Shown: piece by piece, positions 21,406 to 31,524 of the stretch
Layout of the letters: every line of letters starts with the position of its first letter
How positions within the stretch are numbered: the first letter of the stretch is position 1
Assembly (NCBI GenBank): GCA_947476825.1
Contig: CANJRV010000002.1
Coordinates: forward strand, 1-64,000
Reading direction: 5' to 3'
DNA length: 64,000 bases
Source of the DNA: Bacteroidota bacterium
GTDB taxonomy: Bacteria; Bacteroidota; Bacteroidia; Chitinophagales; Chitinophagaceae
Notes under the pieces: model-generated
The model's input: only the letters and a program-made list of their open reading frames with translations
Told to the model about the DNA's origin: nothing
Databases searched by the model: none
Translations under genes and position numbers: made by a program

Positions 21406-22914
21406 ATGGCAAAAAAGTTTTCCAAAATTCCTTCTGATTATACGCAGGCAAAACCTGCTGAGTTCAAGAAAAAATCAGATGCAAAATCTGAAAAAAAAAC
21501 CTATTCTTCATCTGCTCCTAAGGAAACAAAAAGGTTTACAAAATCGGATACAGATGCGAAACCAAAACGATATTCTAGTTTCAGCAATGAGGATGAACCT
21601 AAACGATATGGTAAACCAAATGAAGCATATGCAGCATCTAAGGACAATGAAACAAAAAGGTTTTCAAAATCAAATATAGACATTAAGCCAAAGCGATATG
21701 CTAAAGCAGAGCATGAGGATGAACCCAAACGATTTGGTAAATCAAATACGGATAAAAAACCTTATCGCGCTTCCAATGCAGAAGGAGATAAATTCCCAAA
21801 AACGGATACTAGAAGACCAAATCGTTACCCACCTAAGTCTGCTGATTCTGCTTATGAAAAAAAGCAAGATGATGGATATAGCCCTTATAAAAAAAGAACT
21901 TCTTCGTATACAAAAAATACAGAGAGACCTGTTGCTAGAGAAAATGAATATTTGCCTAAAGGTAAAAAAAGTGCAACATCCAAGCCATATTCAAAAGATG
22001 CTTATGGCGCTAGAACAGAAGCTGGTAAAGGCGATAAGCAATATTCGGCAGATGGCAAAAGGGTATTTGGACCAAACTCCGGTAAAAGAAATGCTATAGC
22101 AAAACCTAATGCAGACAAGCCAGAACATGCCTTTTACAAATCCGAATATAAAAAGCCTTCGCAAAAAGCAGCGACTGTTGAAGAAGTCAAAAAAGAGGAA
22201 CAAATGCCTTTGAATAAGTTCATTTCACATTGTGGTATTTGTTCGAGAAGAGATGCTGTAGAATTGATTCAAAAAGGAAAAATCAAGGTGAATAGTTTGG
22301 TGCAAACAGAACCTGGTTATAAAGTAACGTCGGAAGATTTTGTGATGTATGAAAACAAGCGCATTGTACCGCAAAAAAATTTGGTGTATTATTTACTCAA
22401 TAAACCAAAAGATTATATCACTACAACCGACGATCCGAAAGAAAGAAAAACAGTTTTAGATTTATTTAGAGCCGCAACAGAAACAAGAATTTTTCCAGTA
22501 GGCAGATTAGATAGAAATACGACTGGGCTTTTGTTGATGACAAACGATGGCGAACTCACGCAAAAACTTTCTCATCCAAAATATAATATTCGAAAAGTAT
22601 ATCAAGTTGTGTTGGATAAAAATTTAAGCAAACCAGATTTTGAAGCAATTGCAAATGGCATCGTTTTAGAAGATGGCAAAGCAGATGTGGATGAAATTGC
22701 TTACACCAATCCAAGCGATAAAAAAGAAATCGGTATTCAAATTCATATCGGACGAAATAGGATTGTTCGTCGCATTTTTGAAAGCCTTGGTTATGAAGTA
22801 AAAGCATTGGATCGCGTGTTATATGCAGGACTTACCAAGAAGAATTTGCCCCGTGGTAAATGGAGAGAACTAACCGAGCAAGAAGTTATTTATCTCAAAC
22901 ATTATAAAGGATAA
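21406..22914 (+). CDS. RsuA/RluB-type pseudouridine synthase with long Lys/Arg-rich N-terminal extension
   Basis: S4 domain MPLNKFISHCGICSRRDAVELIQKGKIKVN; catalytic FPVGRLDRNTTGLLLMTNDG; roughly 260 aa of low complexity upstream. Confidence 0.93.
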   Translation: MAKKFSKIPSDYTQAKPAEFKKKSDAKSEKKTYSSSAPKETKRFTKSDTDAKPKRYSSFSNEDEPKRYGKPNEAYAASKDNETKRFSKSNIDIKPKRYAKAEHEDEPKRFGKSNTDKKPYRASNAEGDKFPKTDTRRPNRYPPKSADSAYEKKQDDGYSPYKKRTSSYTKNTERPVARENEYLPKGKKSATSKPYSKDAYGARTEAGKGDKQYSADGKRVFGPNSGKRNAIAKPNADKPEHAFYKSEYKKPSQKAATVEEVKKEEQMPLNKFISHCGICSRRDAVELIQKGKIKVNSLVQTEPGYKVTSEDFVMYENKRIVPQKNLVYYLLNKPKDYITTTDDPKERKTVLDLFRAATETRIFPVGRLDRNTTGLLLMTNDGELTQKLSHPKYNIRKVYQVVLDKNLSKPDFEAIANGIVLEDGKADVDEIAYTNPSDKKEIGIQIHIGRNRIVRRIFESLGYEVKALDRVLYAGLTKKNLPRGKWRELTEQEVIYLKHYKG

Positions 22915-22976
22915 AGCAAAATAAATCACAAAGCAACTCCCCTACCTCATCCATTTTTAGACCAGTATCGATTGAA

Positions 22977-23696
22977 ATGAAATTAGACATTCTATATGAA
23001 GACGAGCAGTATATCATGGTGAATAAACCCTCTGGAATCCTCTCTATACCTGATCGACATGATGAAGTGTTGCCTTCGGTAGTAACACTTTTACGTCGAC
23101 AATTTGACAATATTTTTATCGTTCATCGATTGGATAAAGACACGAGTGGATGCATTTGTTTTGCGAAAGATGAAAGTACACATAAGTACACTTCGCAACT
23201 ATTTGAAAATAGACAAGTTGAAAAATTGTATGAAGGGATAGTGCATGGTACTATCACGGAAAAGCAAGGTGTTTTAGATTATGCATTAATTGAACATCCT
23301 GTTATCAAAGGTAAAATGATGGTTCACCAAAAGCATGGTAAACCTTGTAAGACGGAGTTTATGGTACTAGAAACTTTTGGTTTGTATAGTTATGTCAGAT
23401 GGAATTTATTGACGGGAAGAATGCACCAAATACGCGTTCACATGCAACACTTTGGTTACCCAATTGTCTGCGATCCATTATATGGTAAAATGGAACCGGT
23501 ATTTATTTCTACCTTCAAAAAGAAATATAATTTATCTAAAAGCGAAGAAGAGGAAAGACCTATTTTGAATCGATTGGCATTGCACGCATCTCAACTTACT
23601 TTTACTTCGAGCTTAGGTAAAGTTATACAAGTAAAAGCGCCATTACCAAAAGATATGTCTGCGATGTTGAATCAATGTAGGAAGTGGTTGAAGTAG
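22977..23696 (+). CDS. RluA-type pseudouridine synthase
   Basis: VNKPSGILSIPDRHD, IVHRLDKDTSGCICFAK, GRMHQIRVHMQHFGYPIVCDPLYG. Confidence 0.95.
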   Translation: MKLDILYEDEQYIMVNKPSGILSIPDRHDEVLPSVVTLLRRQFDNIFIVHRLDKDTSGCICFAKDESTHKYTSQLFENRQVEKLYEGIVHGTITEKQGVLDYALIEHPVIKGKMMVHQKHGKPCKTEFMVLETFGLYSYVRWNLLTGRMHQIRVHMQHFGYPIVCDPLYGKMEPVFISTFKKKYNLSKSEEEERPILNRLALHASQLTFTSSLGKVIQVKAPLPKDMSAMLNQCRKWLK

Positions 23697-23728
23697 TCAC
23701 TTTCCTAAAAATGTAATGAAAATATTTT

Positions 23729-23811
23729 GGGCGGCTCTCACGCTTTTCGCTACAATCTTTTTGTTGCAGAGCCAACAAAAAGGATTTTCGCTACAATCGT
23801 TGCCGCAATGC
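23729..23811 (-). repeat. A-family intergenic structured repeat, copy 4
   Basis: GGGCGGCTCTCACGCTTTTCGCTACAATCTTTTTGTTGCAGAGCCAACAAAAAGGATTTTCGCTACAATCGTTGCCGCAATGC. Confidence 0.92.
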
Positions 23812-23857
23812 ACGAATCATGAAGAATATTTTGTGCTCCACAATTTTAGTTAAGCGG

Positions 23858-23910
23858 TTCTACGAAGCGTCCTCGCTTTGTAGTGGTATTCTTTTTCTTT
23901 CAGCAAACTT
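23858..23910 (+). repeat. B-family (REP-like) palindrome, copy 2, on the 3' side of the RAYT gene
   Basis: TTCTACGAAGCGTCCTCGCTTTGTAG...CTTTCAGCAA. Confidence 0.75.
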
Positions 23911-23913
23911 ATC

Positions 23914-24474
23914 CTAAGTCAATAACAAATCTATCTCAAATATACTTTTTCGATTCGCATAATTTGTTGCACTACTATACATGTAATCAATTTCCTTATA
24001 AACAATTCCTGCTCTAACTGGGTTTTGATGTATGTATAGCAACTTCTGGTAAAAAAAATCTTGTGAAAATATTTCTTCAGGATGATTGTTATTTGTCCAT
24101 ATCTTAAATTTCTTATTTGCTAAGGTTTGCTTACTATAAAAATTGAACATGTGTAGAAGCCACTCCCGCCTGCTTTCGGGTGTTTCATTAATAATCTTTA
24201 TGAATGATTTGCTAGTAAAGGTTTTAAAATCTCTTATAACATCACTTAGATTATTGTCTTTCGCTGTCCAAATTGTGTGCACATGGTTTGTCATTATTAC
24301 AAATGCATGAACCTCAAGGTTTTTATTTTTCTTACAATAGGTAAAACTCTCAAGAAGTAAATCCTTATATATTTGCCTGCTTAATAAATCAATCCAACCT
24401 ACAATAGTAAAAGTTAAATAATGTGGTGCTCCCTGATTTCTAATATGATACCCTTCGCTAAACTCATAACTCAT
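23914..24474 (-). CDS. REP-associated tyrosine transposase-like protein (Y1_Tnp/RAYT)
   Basis: GAPHYLTFTIVG, HAFVIMTNHVHTIW (HxH), YIHQNPVRAGIV...YSSATNYA; flanked by inverted B-family palindromes. Confidence 0.88.
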   Translation of the reverse strand: MSYEFSEGYHIRNQGAPHYLTFTIVGWIDLLSRQIYKDLLLESFTYCKKNKNLEVHAFVIMTNHVHTIWTAKDNNLSDVIRDFKTFTSKSFIKIINETPESRREWLLHMFNFYSKQTLANKKFKIWTNNNHPEEIFSQDFFYQKLLYIHQNPVRAGIVYKEIDYMYSSATNYANRKSIFEIDLLLT

Positions 24475-24500
24475 AATGCGAATTTAAATTTTTTAATTAT

Positions 24501-24564
24501 CATTCCGAAAAAGTTGCTGAAAGCAACAGAATAAAACTACGAAACGAAAGACGTTTCGTAGAAC
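24501..24564 (-). repeat. B-family (REP-like) palindrome, copy 3, on the 5' side of the RAYT gene
   Basis: Reverse complement of TTCTACGAAACGTCTTTCGTTTCGTAGTTTTATTCTGTTGCTTTCAGCAAC. Confidence 0.92.
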
Positions 24565-24573
24565 AATAATTTA

Positions 24574-27500
24574 TTATTTTACTTTACATGCCTCTGGGAA
24601 CTGGGTACCCACACTATTGCTATTTTGGTACTTCATAAATTCTAAACTTCTTCTGTTATTTTTAAATATAGAATTATACGCCATGATAATGCCACCGCCC
24701 AAAGTTCCAACATTATAATTGGCAATACCATTTTCAGAATTCTCAATGATTGCACCATTTTTTATTTCGCAATAACCTTGCGTATAATACCCACCACTTG
24801 TTGATATTTGTCTAAGGCTAGGGTCTGCCTCTACATAAATACCAGTCCACATAGCATCGCAACTATTGGTAAGCGTAGCACCATCTATGATTAATTTTGC
24901 ACCTTTCTCTACTATTATTTTTCCATATTTGGGTAAATGAATAGTTGTAGGATTGTTTGTAGTTCCTGAAATAGTAAGCGTATGACCAGCTAATACTTTT
25001 ATTGAACCTTCAATATATTTATCTCCAGTCCATGTCGTGTTTGCATTAATATTATCCGTAACGCCAGGATTATTATTGGGGATATATAAGTCACTTTGCC
25101 AAATGCCACGACCATAAGTGGCGGCTAAAAGCTTGCCATCGCAATAACTTATGCTCAGTTTGGAAACCATACAATTAGGCATGTGGTTATTCATTTTTCG
25201 CCAGCACTGGGTTGGTTTCCACCAATAATAAACACCATCATCACAGCCCGCGTATATTAAATCATCACTACCATTTTGATAAAGTAAACAATTCACTGGT
25301 AGTTCCGTAAGACCTGTACTCATATTGCTCCATGTAACCCCTGCGTCCTCACTTACCAATACTCTTTTTAAATCAGGTGCATTAGGATTCACTATGTAAC
25401 CTAATGATAAAAATATTCTGTCTGCATTTAATGGGTCTACTGCAAAATCGGTTCCGATAACCCCATTATCTAAATCACTTACTACAGAGGGAGTAATATC
25501 ACTAGTTCCATTTTGATTCCAATTCCAAACCGAACCATTCTTTTTTCCTTTTGTTAAAATAAAATTTGTTTTACTTCCGTTTAGTAAATTATATGCTACA
25601 GTTGCATTACTGGGTGCTACCATAAATTGTATATTATCAGTTTCACTAATTCTGGTTTGTAAATCTTGAGGTGTAGACGAAGATTGAAAATAATTTGTCC
25701 ATCCGGTAGTGCTTCCGCCACCATAGCCGTCAGATGTAATGCTGGATTCAGACTCCCATGCATTTTTAATTCCCAAATCCATTCTGTCTGCTCTAAAGTG
25801 TATTGGAACAGGAGTATACCTTCCATTTTCAGGTTGATGAGTAAGACCAGAAATTGATGCGGGTGTTATAGCAAAAGGATTATGATAGAAATTCATAGGA
25901 AAACTATTTACTCCATTCCAAGAGTTAGAGTTTTTATATAGAATTCTATAGTCATTGTTTGTTGAAAACCTATCATCAAAGCTCGCTGTCAATCCATCTC
26001 CCAAACTAGCTCCTCCCCACAAATTGGTAGCTTTATTCAATACTTGAAATCCATCATGATAAGAAGCAGTTGCAATAGATCTACCTTTTATTTCTTTATC
26101 CACATCATAGGCATCGCTTATATATAATCCTTCTCCATTCAAATTAGATCTTTGACACACATTTTGTTGATTATTATTGTTATCATGCGTCTGAATATTT
26201 TGTATATTATGAGCAAATGTTTTACTGATTCCGCCATCATTTCCCCAGAAAACAATATCATCCATCCCTGGATACGACGCGTTGATATTGCTTTTATACA
26301 AGTATACTTTCCTAATATCAGCATGTATAGGATAATTAATTGTTGAACTTGAATAATCACTAATACTTTTCCAATGCCATGCATTATTGTATCGATAAAT
26401 AATGTTGGCTTGAGTTCTACCCAAGTACATCACGTTAGTATTGTAACTACTTACCGATAGGTTAGTAGCACATTGATCATTAAATGTATTAATTATATTG
26501 TTTACTAATGTAGTACAAACTGTGGGTGTATTCATATCCCATTCGATAATAACATTTTCAAAAGTACCTGAATTTAAAACATACCAATTACCTTGGTTTA
26601 CTATGGGTACAATAGCTATATAGAATTTTCCGTTGCCAACATACTCAATAGAATAATATTGATTGACTGTACTTCCAGTTAATTGACCATTTAATTGCGT
26701 AATTATCCCACTCATGTCATTACAATCTTTATTGATAATTTCAGTTGGGCTACCAGCAACTATAGTTCCATTAGTCAAATCAAATTGAAACTTCCAAACA
26801 CCAGTAGTATACGACACTGGATCCGAATCCCAATTACTCGCCACAAAAAAAGTTCCAGACATGATGTCATTTGCATTTGCAAATTCTATATCACTTAAAT
26901 TTGTAATGTCGCCAAATTGAGAACTTGCTAATGATTTAAGACCGCTCGTTAAAGGAGTCCATGTACCTGTTGAACCCAATTTCGCAAATATTTGATCTTT
27001 ACTGGATAATACAACATACGGTAGTGAATTGACTAAATATGGACAAAAAACTATTTTATTTACCAGTATAAAATCTGGATCGGGCAAAGTCATTTCTTTT
27101 ACCCAAGTGATTCCACCATCCATTGTATGAAATACCCCTAATCCATATTTCTTCCCGAAAAAATGCTCTCCAGCAGAAGTTGAAATATAAATTTCATCAG
27201 TGTTTAACGGATTTACTGCCATACTTTGAATAGCCATAGTACCTAACATAGTTGCGTTGTCCGTTAAATTAATCCACTTAAATCCAGTACCATTTGGCAC
27301 TTGCCGCCATAAGCCACCATTTTCACTTGCCGCCAAAATATTATTTTCATTTAATGGGTCTACCCAAATATCCCTCACTACACCTATGTTTTGATAAGTT
27401 GGCATGTCAGTCTTGGGTCCAATATTTTCCCAATCACCCCTATATGCTTCCAAATTGCATACATCAGATTCTTCTTCTTGGTTTGCATCACTTTTTAATC

Positions 27501-27798
27501 TTGCTTTCTCTACCGCTTTTACATAAGGTTTAAATAATCCATCCGTATCTACCTTTGCCGGCATACGGGTTTTATAAAATAACCTGAATCGTTCATACCT
27601 GTTTTTTACCCCACCCTCAGCACTATCATTTGCAAAACCATTAGCAATGCTATCTGCCAAATGAAAATATTGTTCTGGGGTAGCTCCGATAGTTTGTGAT
27701 AAAGAATTTAGAGCTTGTTGACTATTGCTTTGCGCACAAGAATTTAAACTATAAATTACTATTGCGATAATGCTGATAAATGAAGTAATCTGTTTCAT
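24574..27798 (-). CDS. Large secreted beta-propeller/BNR-like protein, apparently lacking its C-terminal sorting domain
   Basis: Signal peptide; GGLWRQ, FHTMDGGITWVKE, VSEDAGVTWSNMSTGL repeats; ORF stops ~10 bp from B-family copy 3. Confidence 0.8.
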   Translation of the reverse strand: MKQITSFISIIAIVIYSLNSCAQSNSQQALNSLSQTIGATPEQYFHLADSIANGFANDSAEGGVKNRYERFRLFYKTRMPAKVDTDGLFKPYVKAVEKARLKSDANQEEESDVCNLEAYRGDWENIGPKTDMPTYQNIGVVRDIWVDPLNENNILAASENGGLWRQVPNGTGFKWINLTDNATMLGTMAIQSMAVNPLNTDEIYISTSAGEHFFGKKYGLGVFHTMDGGITWVKEMTLPDPDFILVNKIVFCPYLVNSLPYVVLSSKDQIFAKLGSTGTWTPLTSGLKSLASSQFGDITNLSDIEFANANDIMSGTFFVASNWDSDPVSYTTGVWKFQFDLTNGTIVAGSPTEIINKDCNDMSGIITQLNGQLTGSTVNQYYSIEYVGNGKFYIAIVPIVNQGNWYVLNSGTFENVIIEWDMNTPTVCTTLVNNIINTFNDQCATNLSVSSYNTNVMYLGRTQANIIYRYNNAWHWKSISDYSSSTINYPIHADIRKVYLYKSNINASYPGMDDIVFWGNDGGISKTFAHNIQNIQTHDNNNNQQNVCQRSNLNGEGLYISDAYDVDKEIKGRSIATASYHDGFQVLNKATNLWGGASLGDGLTASFDDRFSTNNDYRILYKNSNSWNGVNSFPMNFYHNPFAITPASISGLTHQPENGRYTPVPIHFRADRMDLGIKNAWESESSITSDGYGGGSTTGWTNYFQSSSTPQDLQTRISETDNIQFMVAPSNATVAYNLLNGSKTNFILTKGKKNGSVWNWNQNGTSDITPSVVSDLDNGVIGTDFAVDPLNADRIFLSLGYIVNPNAPDLKRVLVSEDAGVTWSNMSTGLTELPVNCLLYQNGSDDLIYAGCDDGVYYWWKPTQCWRKMNNHMPNCMVSKLSISYCDGKLLAATYGRGIWQSDLYIPNNNPGVTDNINANTTWTGDKYIEGSIKVLAGHTLTISGTTNNPTTIHLPKYGKIIVEKGAKLIIDGATLTNSCDAMWTGIYVEADPSLRQISTSGGYYTQGYCEIKNGAIIENSENGIANYNVGTLGGGIIMAYNSIFKNNRRSLEFMKYQNSNSVGTQFPEACKVK

Positions 27799-27809
27799 GA
27801 TATATAAAT

Positions 27810-29474
27810 TTATTGAATAATAATTTTTTTGGTGGTTTTGTTTTTATCACTTTTTACTAATACGATATAAGTACCAGAAGCCCATGAATGTGTATCTATT
27901 TCACAGGTCTTACGCTTTTGTTTACTTATATAGATTCTTTTTCCTTCCGTAGTATATACTTCAATGCTTCTATTTTCATTTTCTTCAAACGCTACAGTTA
28001 TTTTATCATCAGCAGGATTTGGATAAATGAATACTTGTTCCTCTTGCTCTATAATTTCAGGTATACCTGTTGGCCATAAATTTAATCTGTATATTAAACT
28101 AGATTCATTTAAATCTACATTCATATCCTTTTTTTTGCAATCCAGTGCATTGGTATATTGAGGAGCTGTTCCTGTTTGAATAAGCATATATCCAATATCA
28201 AATCCTGAAACTCTTTTTAATTTTTCACTAAAGCCATCATTAACATATTTATTTAAGCATCGCAATTTGTTTATTATATTTCCATTGCTGTCCAAACGTA
28301 ATAGCCATATTCCACCCGTATCGTTTCCTAAGTCATGATTATCACCATAATCTCTATATACAGTGTTTAATACCCATAAATGGGTATCCAGCAAAAAAGC
28401 ACCAGAGGCACTAACAGATGGCCTTGGGTCGGTTATATTGGGTACAAAGCCACCATATATCCTACTCCATATTTTATTCCCCACACTATCCAAACGCATA
28501 ATCCAGCTATATCTACTTCCATACTCATTTAAATAACTATAATTGGTATCCGCACAGTCTCCGCCTTTTGTATCAATAGAACTAATGCAATAAATATCTC
28601 CATTTACACTGTCAATTATTGTTCTTAAGGGGAAAGTGGGACTATTACTATTTGGATCGCCATATCTTCTTTTCCATATAATATTTTGGCTACTGTCAAT
28701 ACATATAATCACCTGCCTTCCGGCCCCTGTACATCCTGCATAATCTCCATTATTTGACAAACCATACCCTGATAAAATAACCTGGTCGCTTTGATTAATT
28801 GCCATACTAAAGGCAGCATCAGATTGATCTCCTGCTAGTACTTTCATCCATTTTTTATTTAACAGGCTGTCTGCTCTTCCTAAATAAGTATTTGATACTA
28901 AGCTAGGCCCTGTATTACTGGCAAAATCGCCATTTTCTGCATAGGTTTGACCGGTGCAATAAATGCTACCGTCTTTTGCTATATCCATATCTAGTAATTC
29001 TGTAGTACTTCCACAACCCCATGTTAAACCGTGTAAAAAATTTCCATTGGTATCAATTATACATAGCCATATATTACCTACGCCACAATTCCATCCATAA
29101 CTCACATCACCATCTGTGGAGACTGTTTGTCCACCTATCAATAAGCGATTACCTCCAATATACCTAATCAAAGAAAATTGATCTGCCTTGTTTCCTCCAA
29201 AACTTTTTTCCCAAATTGTATTCCAGTTTGCATCATATTTTATCAATCTGGCATTCCAATGTTCCAATGTATCGGGGTCTGTAGAGCTACTGTCTTTTAT
29301 TATTCCAACTCCAAAAGCACCTCCGCCATTCGATAATTGTACAAAGTCCACTATCCTATGATAATCTGTATCACAGCGTACATGCTGTATATTAATATCC
29401 TTTGCTAACAATAGGTTACCATAAAATAAAGTCGCAAATAATATTACTATACACATTAATAAATACTTTTTCAT
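27810..29474 (-). CDS. T9SS type A sorting domain secreted protein (tandem paralog 1)
   Basis: Signal peptide; repeated WxxxYGG / IYCTGQT units; C-terminal VFIYPNPADDKITVAF...GTYIVLVKSDKNKTTKKIIIQ. Confidence 0.88.
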   Translation of the reverse strand: MKKYLLMCIVILFATLFYGNLLLAKDINIQHVRCDTDYHRIVDFVQLSNGGGAFGVGIIKDSSSTDPDTLEHWNARLIKYDANWNTIWEKSFGGNKADQFSLIRYIGGNRLLIGGQTVSTDGDVSYGWNCGVGNIWLCIIDTNGNFLHGLTWGCGSTTELLDMDIAKDGSIYCTGQTYAENGDFASNTGPSLVSNTYLGRADSLLNKKWMKVLAGDQSDAAFSMAINQSDQVILSGYGLSNNGDYAGCTGAGRQVIICIDSSQNIIWKRRYGDPNSNSPTFPLRTIIDSVNGDIYCISSIDTKGGDCADTNYSYLNEYGSRYSWIMRLDSVGNKIWSRIYGGFVPNITDPRPSVSASGAFLLDTHLWVLNTVYRDYGDNHDLGNDTGGIWLLRLDSNGNIINKLRCLNKYVNDGFSEKLKRVSGFDIGYMLIQTGTAPQYTNALDCKKKDMNVDLNESSLIYRLNLWPTGIPEIIEQEEQVFIYPNPADDKITVAFEENENRSIEVYTTEGKRIYISKQKRKTCEIDTHSWASGTYIVLVKSDKNKTTKKIIIQ

Positions 29475-29491
29475 GATGTATATATTTTGAA

Positions 29492-31174
29492 TTAATAAAT
29501 ACTGATTTGTTCTGCTTGCTTAATTCCATTCCATTCATATTCGAGAATATAAATGCCTTTATTCCATTGGCTTGTAGGTATGATCAATTTATTTTGATTA
29601 TACAACAACTCGGATTTGTAACATATTTTCCCTTCACTATTACATATCTTTATTTTATACTTTTTAGTTGCATCATTTAACCCATCACGCTCAATAATTA
29701 TTACATCCTTTGCGGGGTTTGGATAAATTTTTAATACTTCATTTTTTTTGATAACTTCTTTGATTGAATTGGGCCAAAATCCTAGAGTGAATGATAAATA
29801 AGAAGATACACCTGCACTAACATTACTTAAAAGACAACCAAAGCTATTTAGTGGAGAATCAATTGTACCACAATGACTAGTCCAAGCCCCAATATAAATA
29901 TCATTATTATACATACTACCTTTTATATATTTAGGAATATCTTCACATTGTGCACCAAGTCTTTTTCTATTTCTCACATTTCCATTTGCCGTATCAATTA
30001 CTATCAGCCACAAATCACTTTTATCGCCTCCTCCCATAGATTCTCCAATTTCATTATCATCCCTACCAGATATTTGATTTAATATCCATAATTGACCATT
30101 TTTCATTACCCCTCCACCCCAATTTTCCTGCATATTACACGAAGCAAACTGGCTTGGATTATTGCCTAATGGTCCATATATCTTACTCCATTTTTTATTG
30201 CCAATACTATCTAATCTCATTACCCAAGTTAATATCGAATTCGCAATTTCTGGATTATTCAGATTTGGAGATGCATCCCACATATCACCATCCTTAGACC
30301 ATCCAGCACCAATGAGATAAAAGTCATGGGTTTGACTATCTGGTATCAATACATATCCCTGCTCACCTTGTGTGCCTCCGTATTTTTTTTCCCAAATCAA
30401 ATTTTGTGCTGTATCAATACATTTAATAATTGCAACAGATTGCCCATCTGCTATTGTATGCAATGTAAAATCTCCGTCATAAGATGCAGCTCCAAAAGAA
30501 ATGAGTATTTGTTCTTTATCATTTACTATAATTCCGCTTGCGCTTTCTTCATCACTACCCTGAAATATTTTTACCCATTTCTTATTTAGCATAGTATCTG
30601 TTCTGATTACAAATGGATTATATAAAAAACTTGAAGCTCCGTTACCTGCAAAATCTCCAAGCGAAGCCAATGTATTGCCAAGGATATATACATTACCATC
30701 TTGCGAAACTGTTGCATCGGTTACGATGGTATAGCCTCCATAACCATATTCACTTCCATATATTTTATTCCCTGCAGTGTCCACCACCAATACCCAAATA
30801 TTCCCTGTAGTAGATTGTGTATACCCATAGATAGCCAAGTCTCCGTCAGATGATAATGTATTCCCAACTATCAATAACCTATTTTCACTTATTTGTCTGA
30901 TTTTTAAAAATTTATCAGCCGCACTTCCTCCCATATTTTTTTGCCAAAGAATATTATAATCCTTGTCAAATTTTATGATACAAGCTTGCACATCTCCTGC
31001 GGCATACTCGCTACCTACTGCATATATACTTCCTTTGCTGGTTGAGATAATATCATAAATTGGTCTTACTGTATCACAATATCTAGCAGTTACGCCAATG
31101 TTTTGTGCCGCCCCATTTTTATATACAAATATTAAAATGCTAAGAAAAAATAAAATCCGCATGTGCTTTTTCAT
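29492..31174 (-). CDS. T9SS type A sorting domain secreted protein (tandem paralog 2)
   Basis: Same layout as the 27810-29474 protein (ARYCDTVRPI / HVRCDTDYHRI; WVMRLDSIGNKKWSKIYG); C-terminal LKIYPNPAKDVIIIER. Confidence 0.87.
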   Translation of the reverse strand: MKKHMRILFFLSILIFVYKNGAAQNIGVTARYCDTVRPIYDIISTSKGSIYAVGSEYAAGDVQACIIKFDKDYNILWQKNMGGSAADKFLKIRQISENRLLIVGNTLSSDGDLAIYGYTQSTTGNIWVLVVDTAGNKIYGSEYGYGGYTIVTDATVSQDGNVYILGNTLASLGDFAGNGASSFLYNPFVIRTDTMLNKKWVKIFQGSDEESASGIIVNDKEQILISFGAASYDGDFTLHTIADGQSVAIIKCIDTAQNLIWEKKYGGTQGEQGYVLIPDSQTHDFYLIGAGWSKDGDMWDASPNLNNPEIANSILTWVMRLDSIGNKKWSKIYGPLGNNPSQFASCNMQENWGGGVMKNGQLWILNQISGRDDNEIGESMGGGDKSDLWLIVIDTANGNVRNRKRLGAQCEDIPKYIKGSMYNNDIYIGAWTSHCGTIDSPLNSFGCLLSNVSAGVSSYLSFTLGFWPNSIKEVIKKNEVLKIYPNPAKDVIIIERDGLNDATKKYKIKICNSEGKICYKSELLYNQNKLIIPTSQWNKGIYILEYEWNGIKQAEQISIY

Positions 31175-31524
31175 TTTTTTATTTTCTCAATAATACTTAT
31201 TTTAATTTTATTTAACAAAAAAAATTTGATTATATATTTTTTTATTAGCTTTTATTCTTAACTAAGCGTTCTGTATTTTATGAGCTTGTTCCTCATTATT
31301 TTTTACAAAAAATATATGCAACAGGTGTTATTTGGACCACACGCACGTCCCAACTGTAAACATCGGGATCCGTCCATGCCAGTGCGGTACCGGCTTTTCA
31401 TACGATCGTTGCCACAATACACCGCTTATTAAAAATAATTCGTGCACAGCAATTTAATTTTTTTCTTCGCAGATATGCTATCTTCTCTAATCCTTCATGT
31501 GCATAAAATGTTTGTGAGTTACTC

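Noticed and set aside
21479-22099. Alternative-frame ORFs (21479..21679, 21698..22099, 53634..53966) in low-complexity genes
   Set aside because: Arise from A-rich or Gly-rich repetitive coding sequence; frame of the main gene is well supported.
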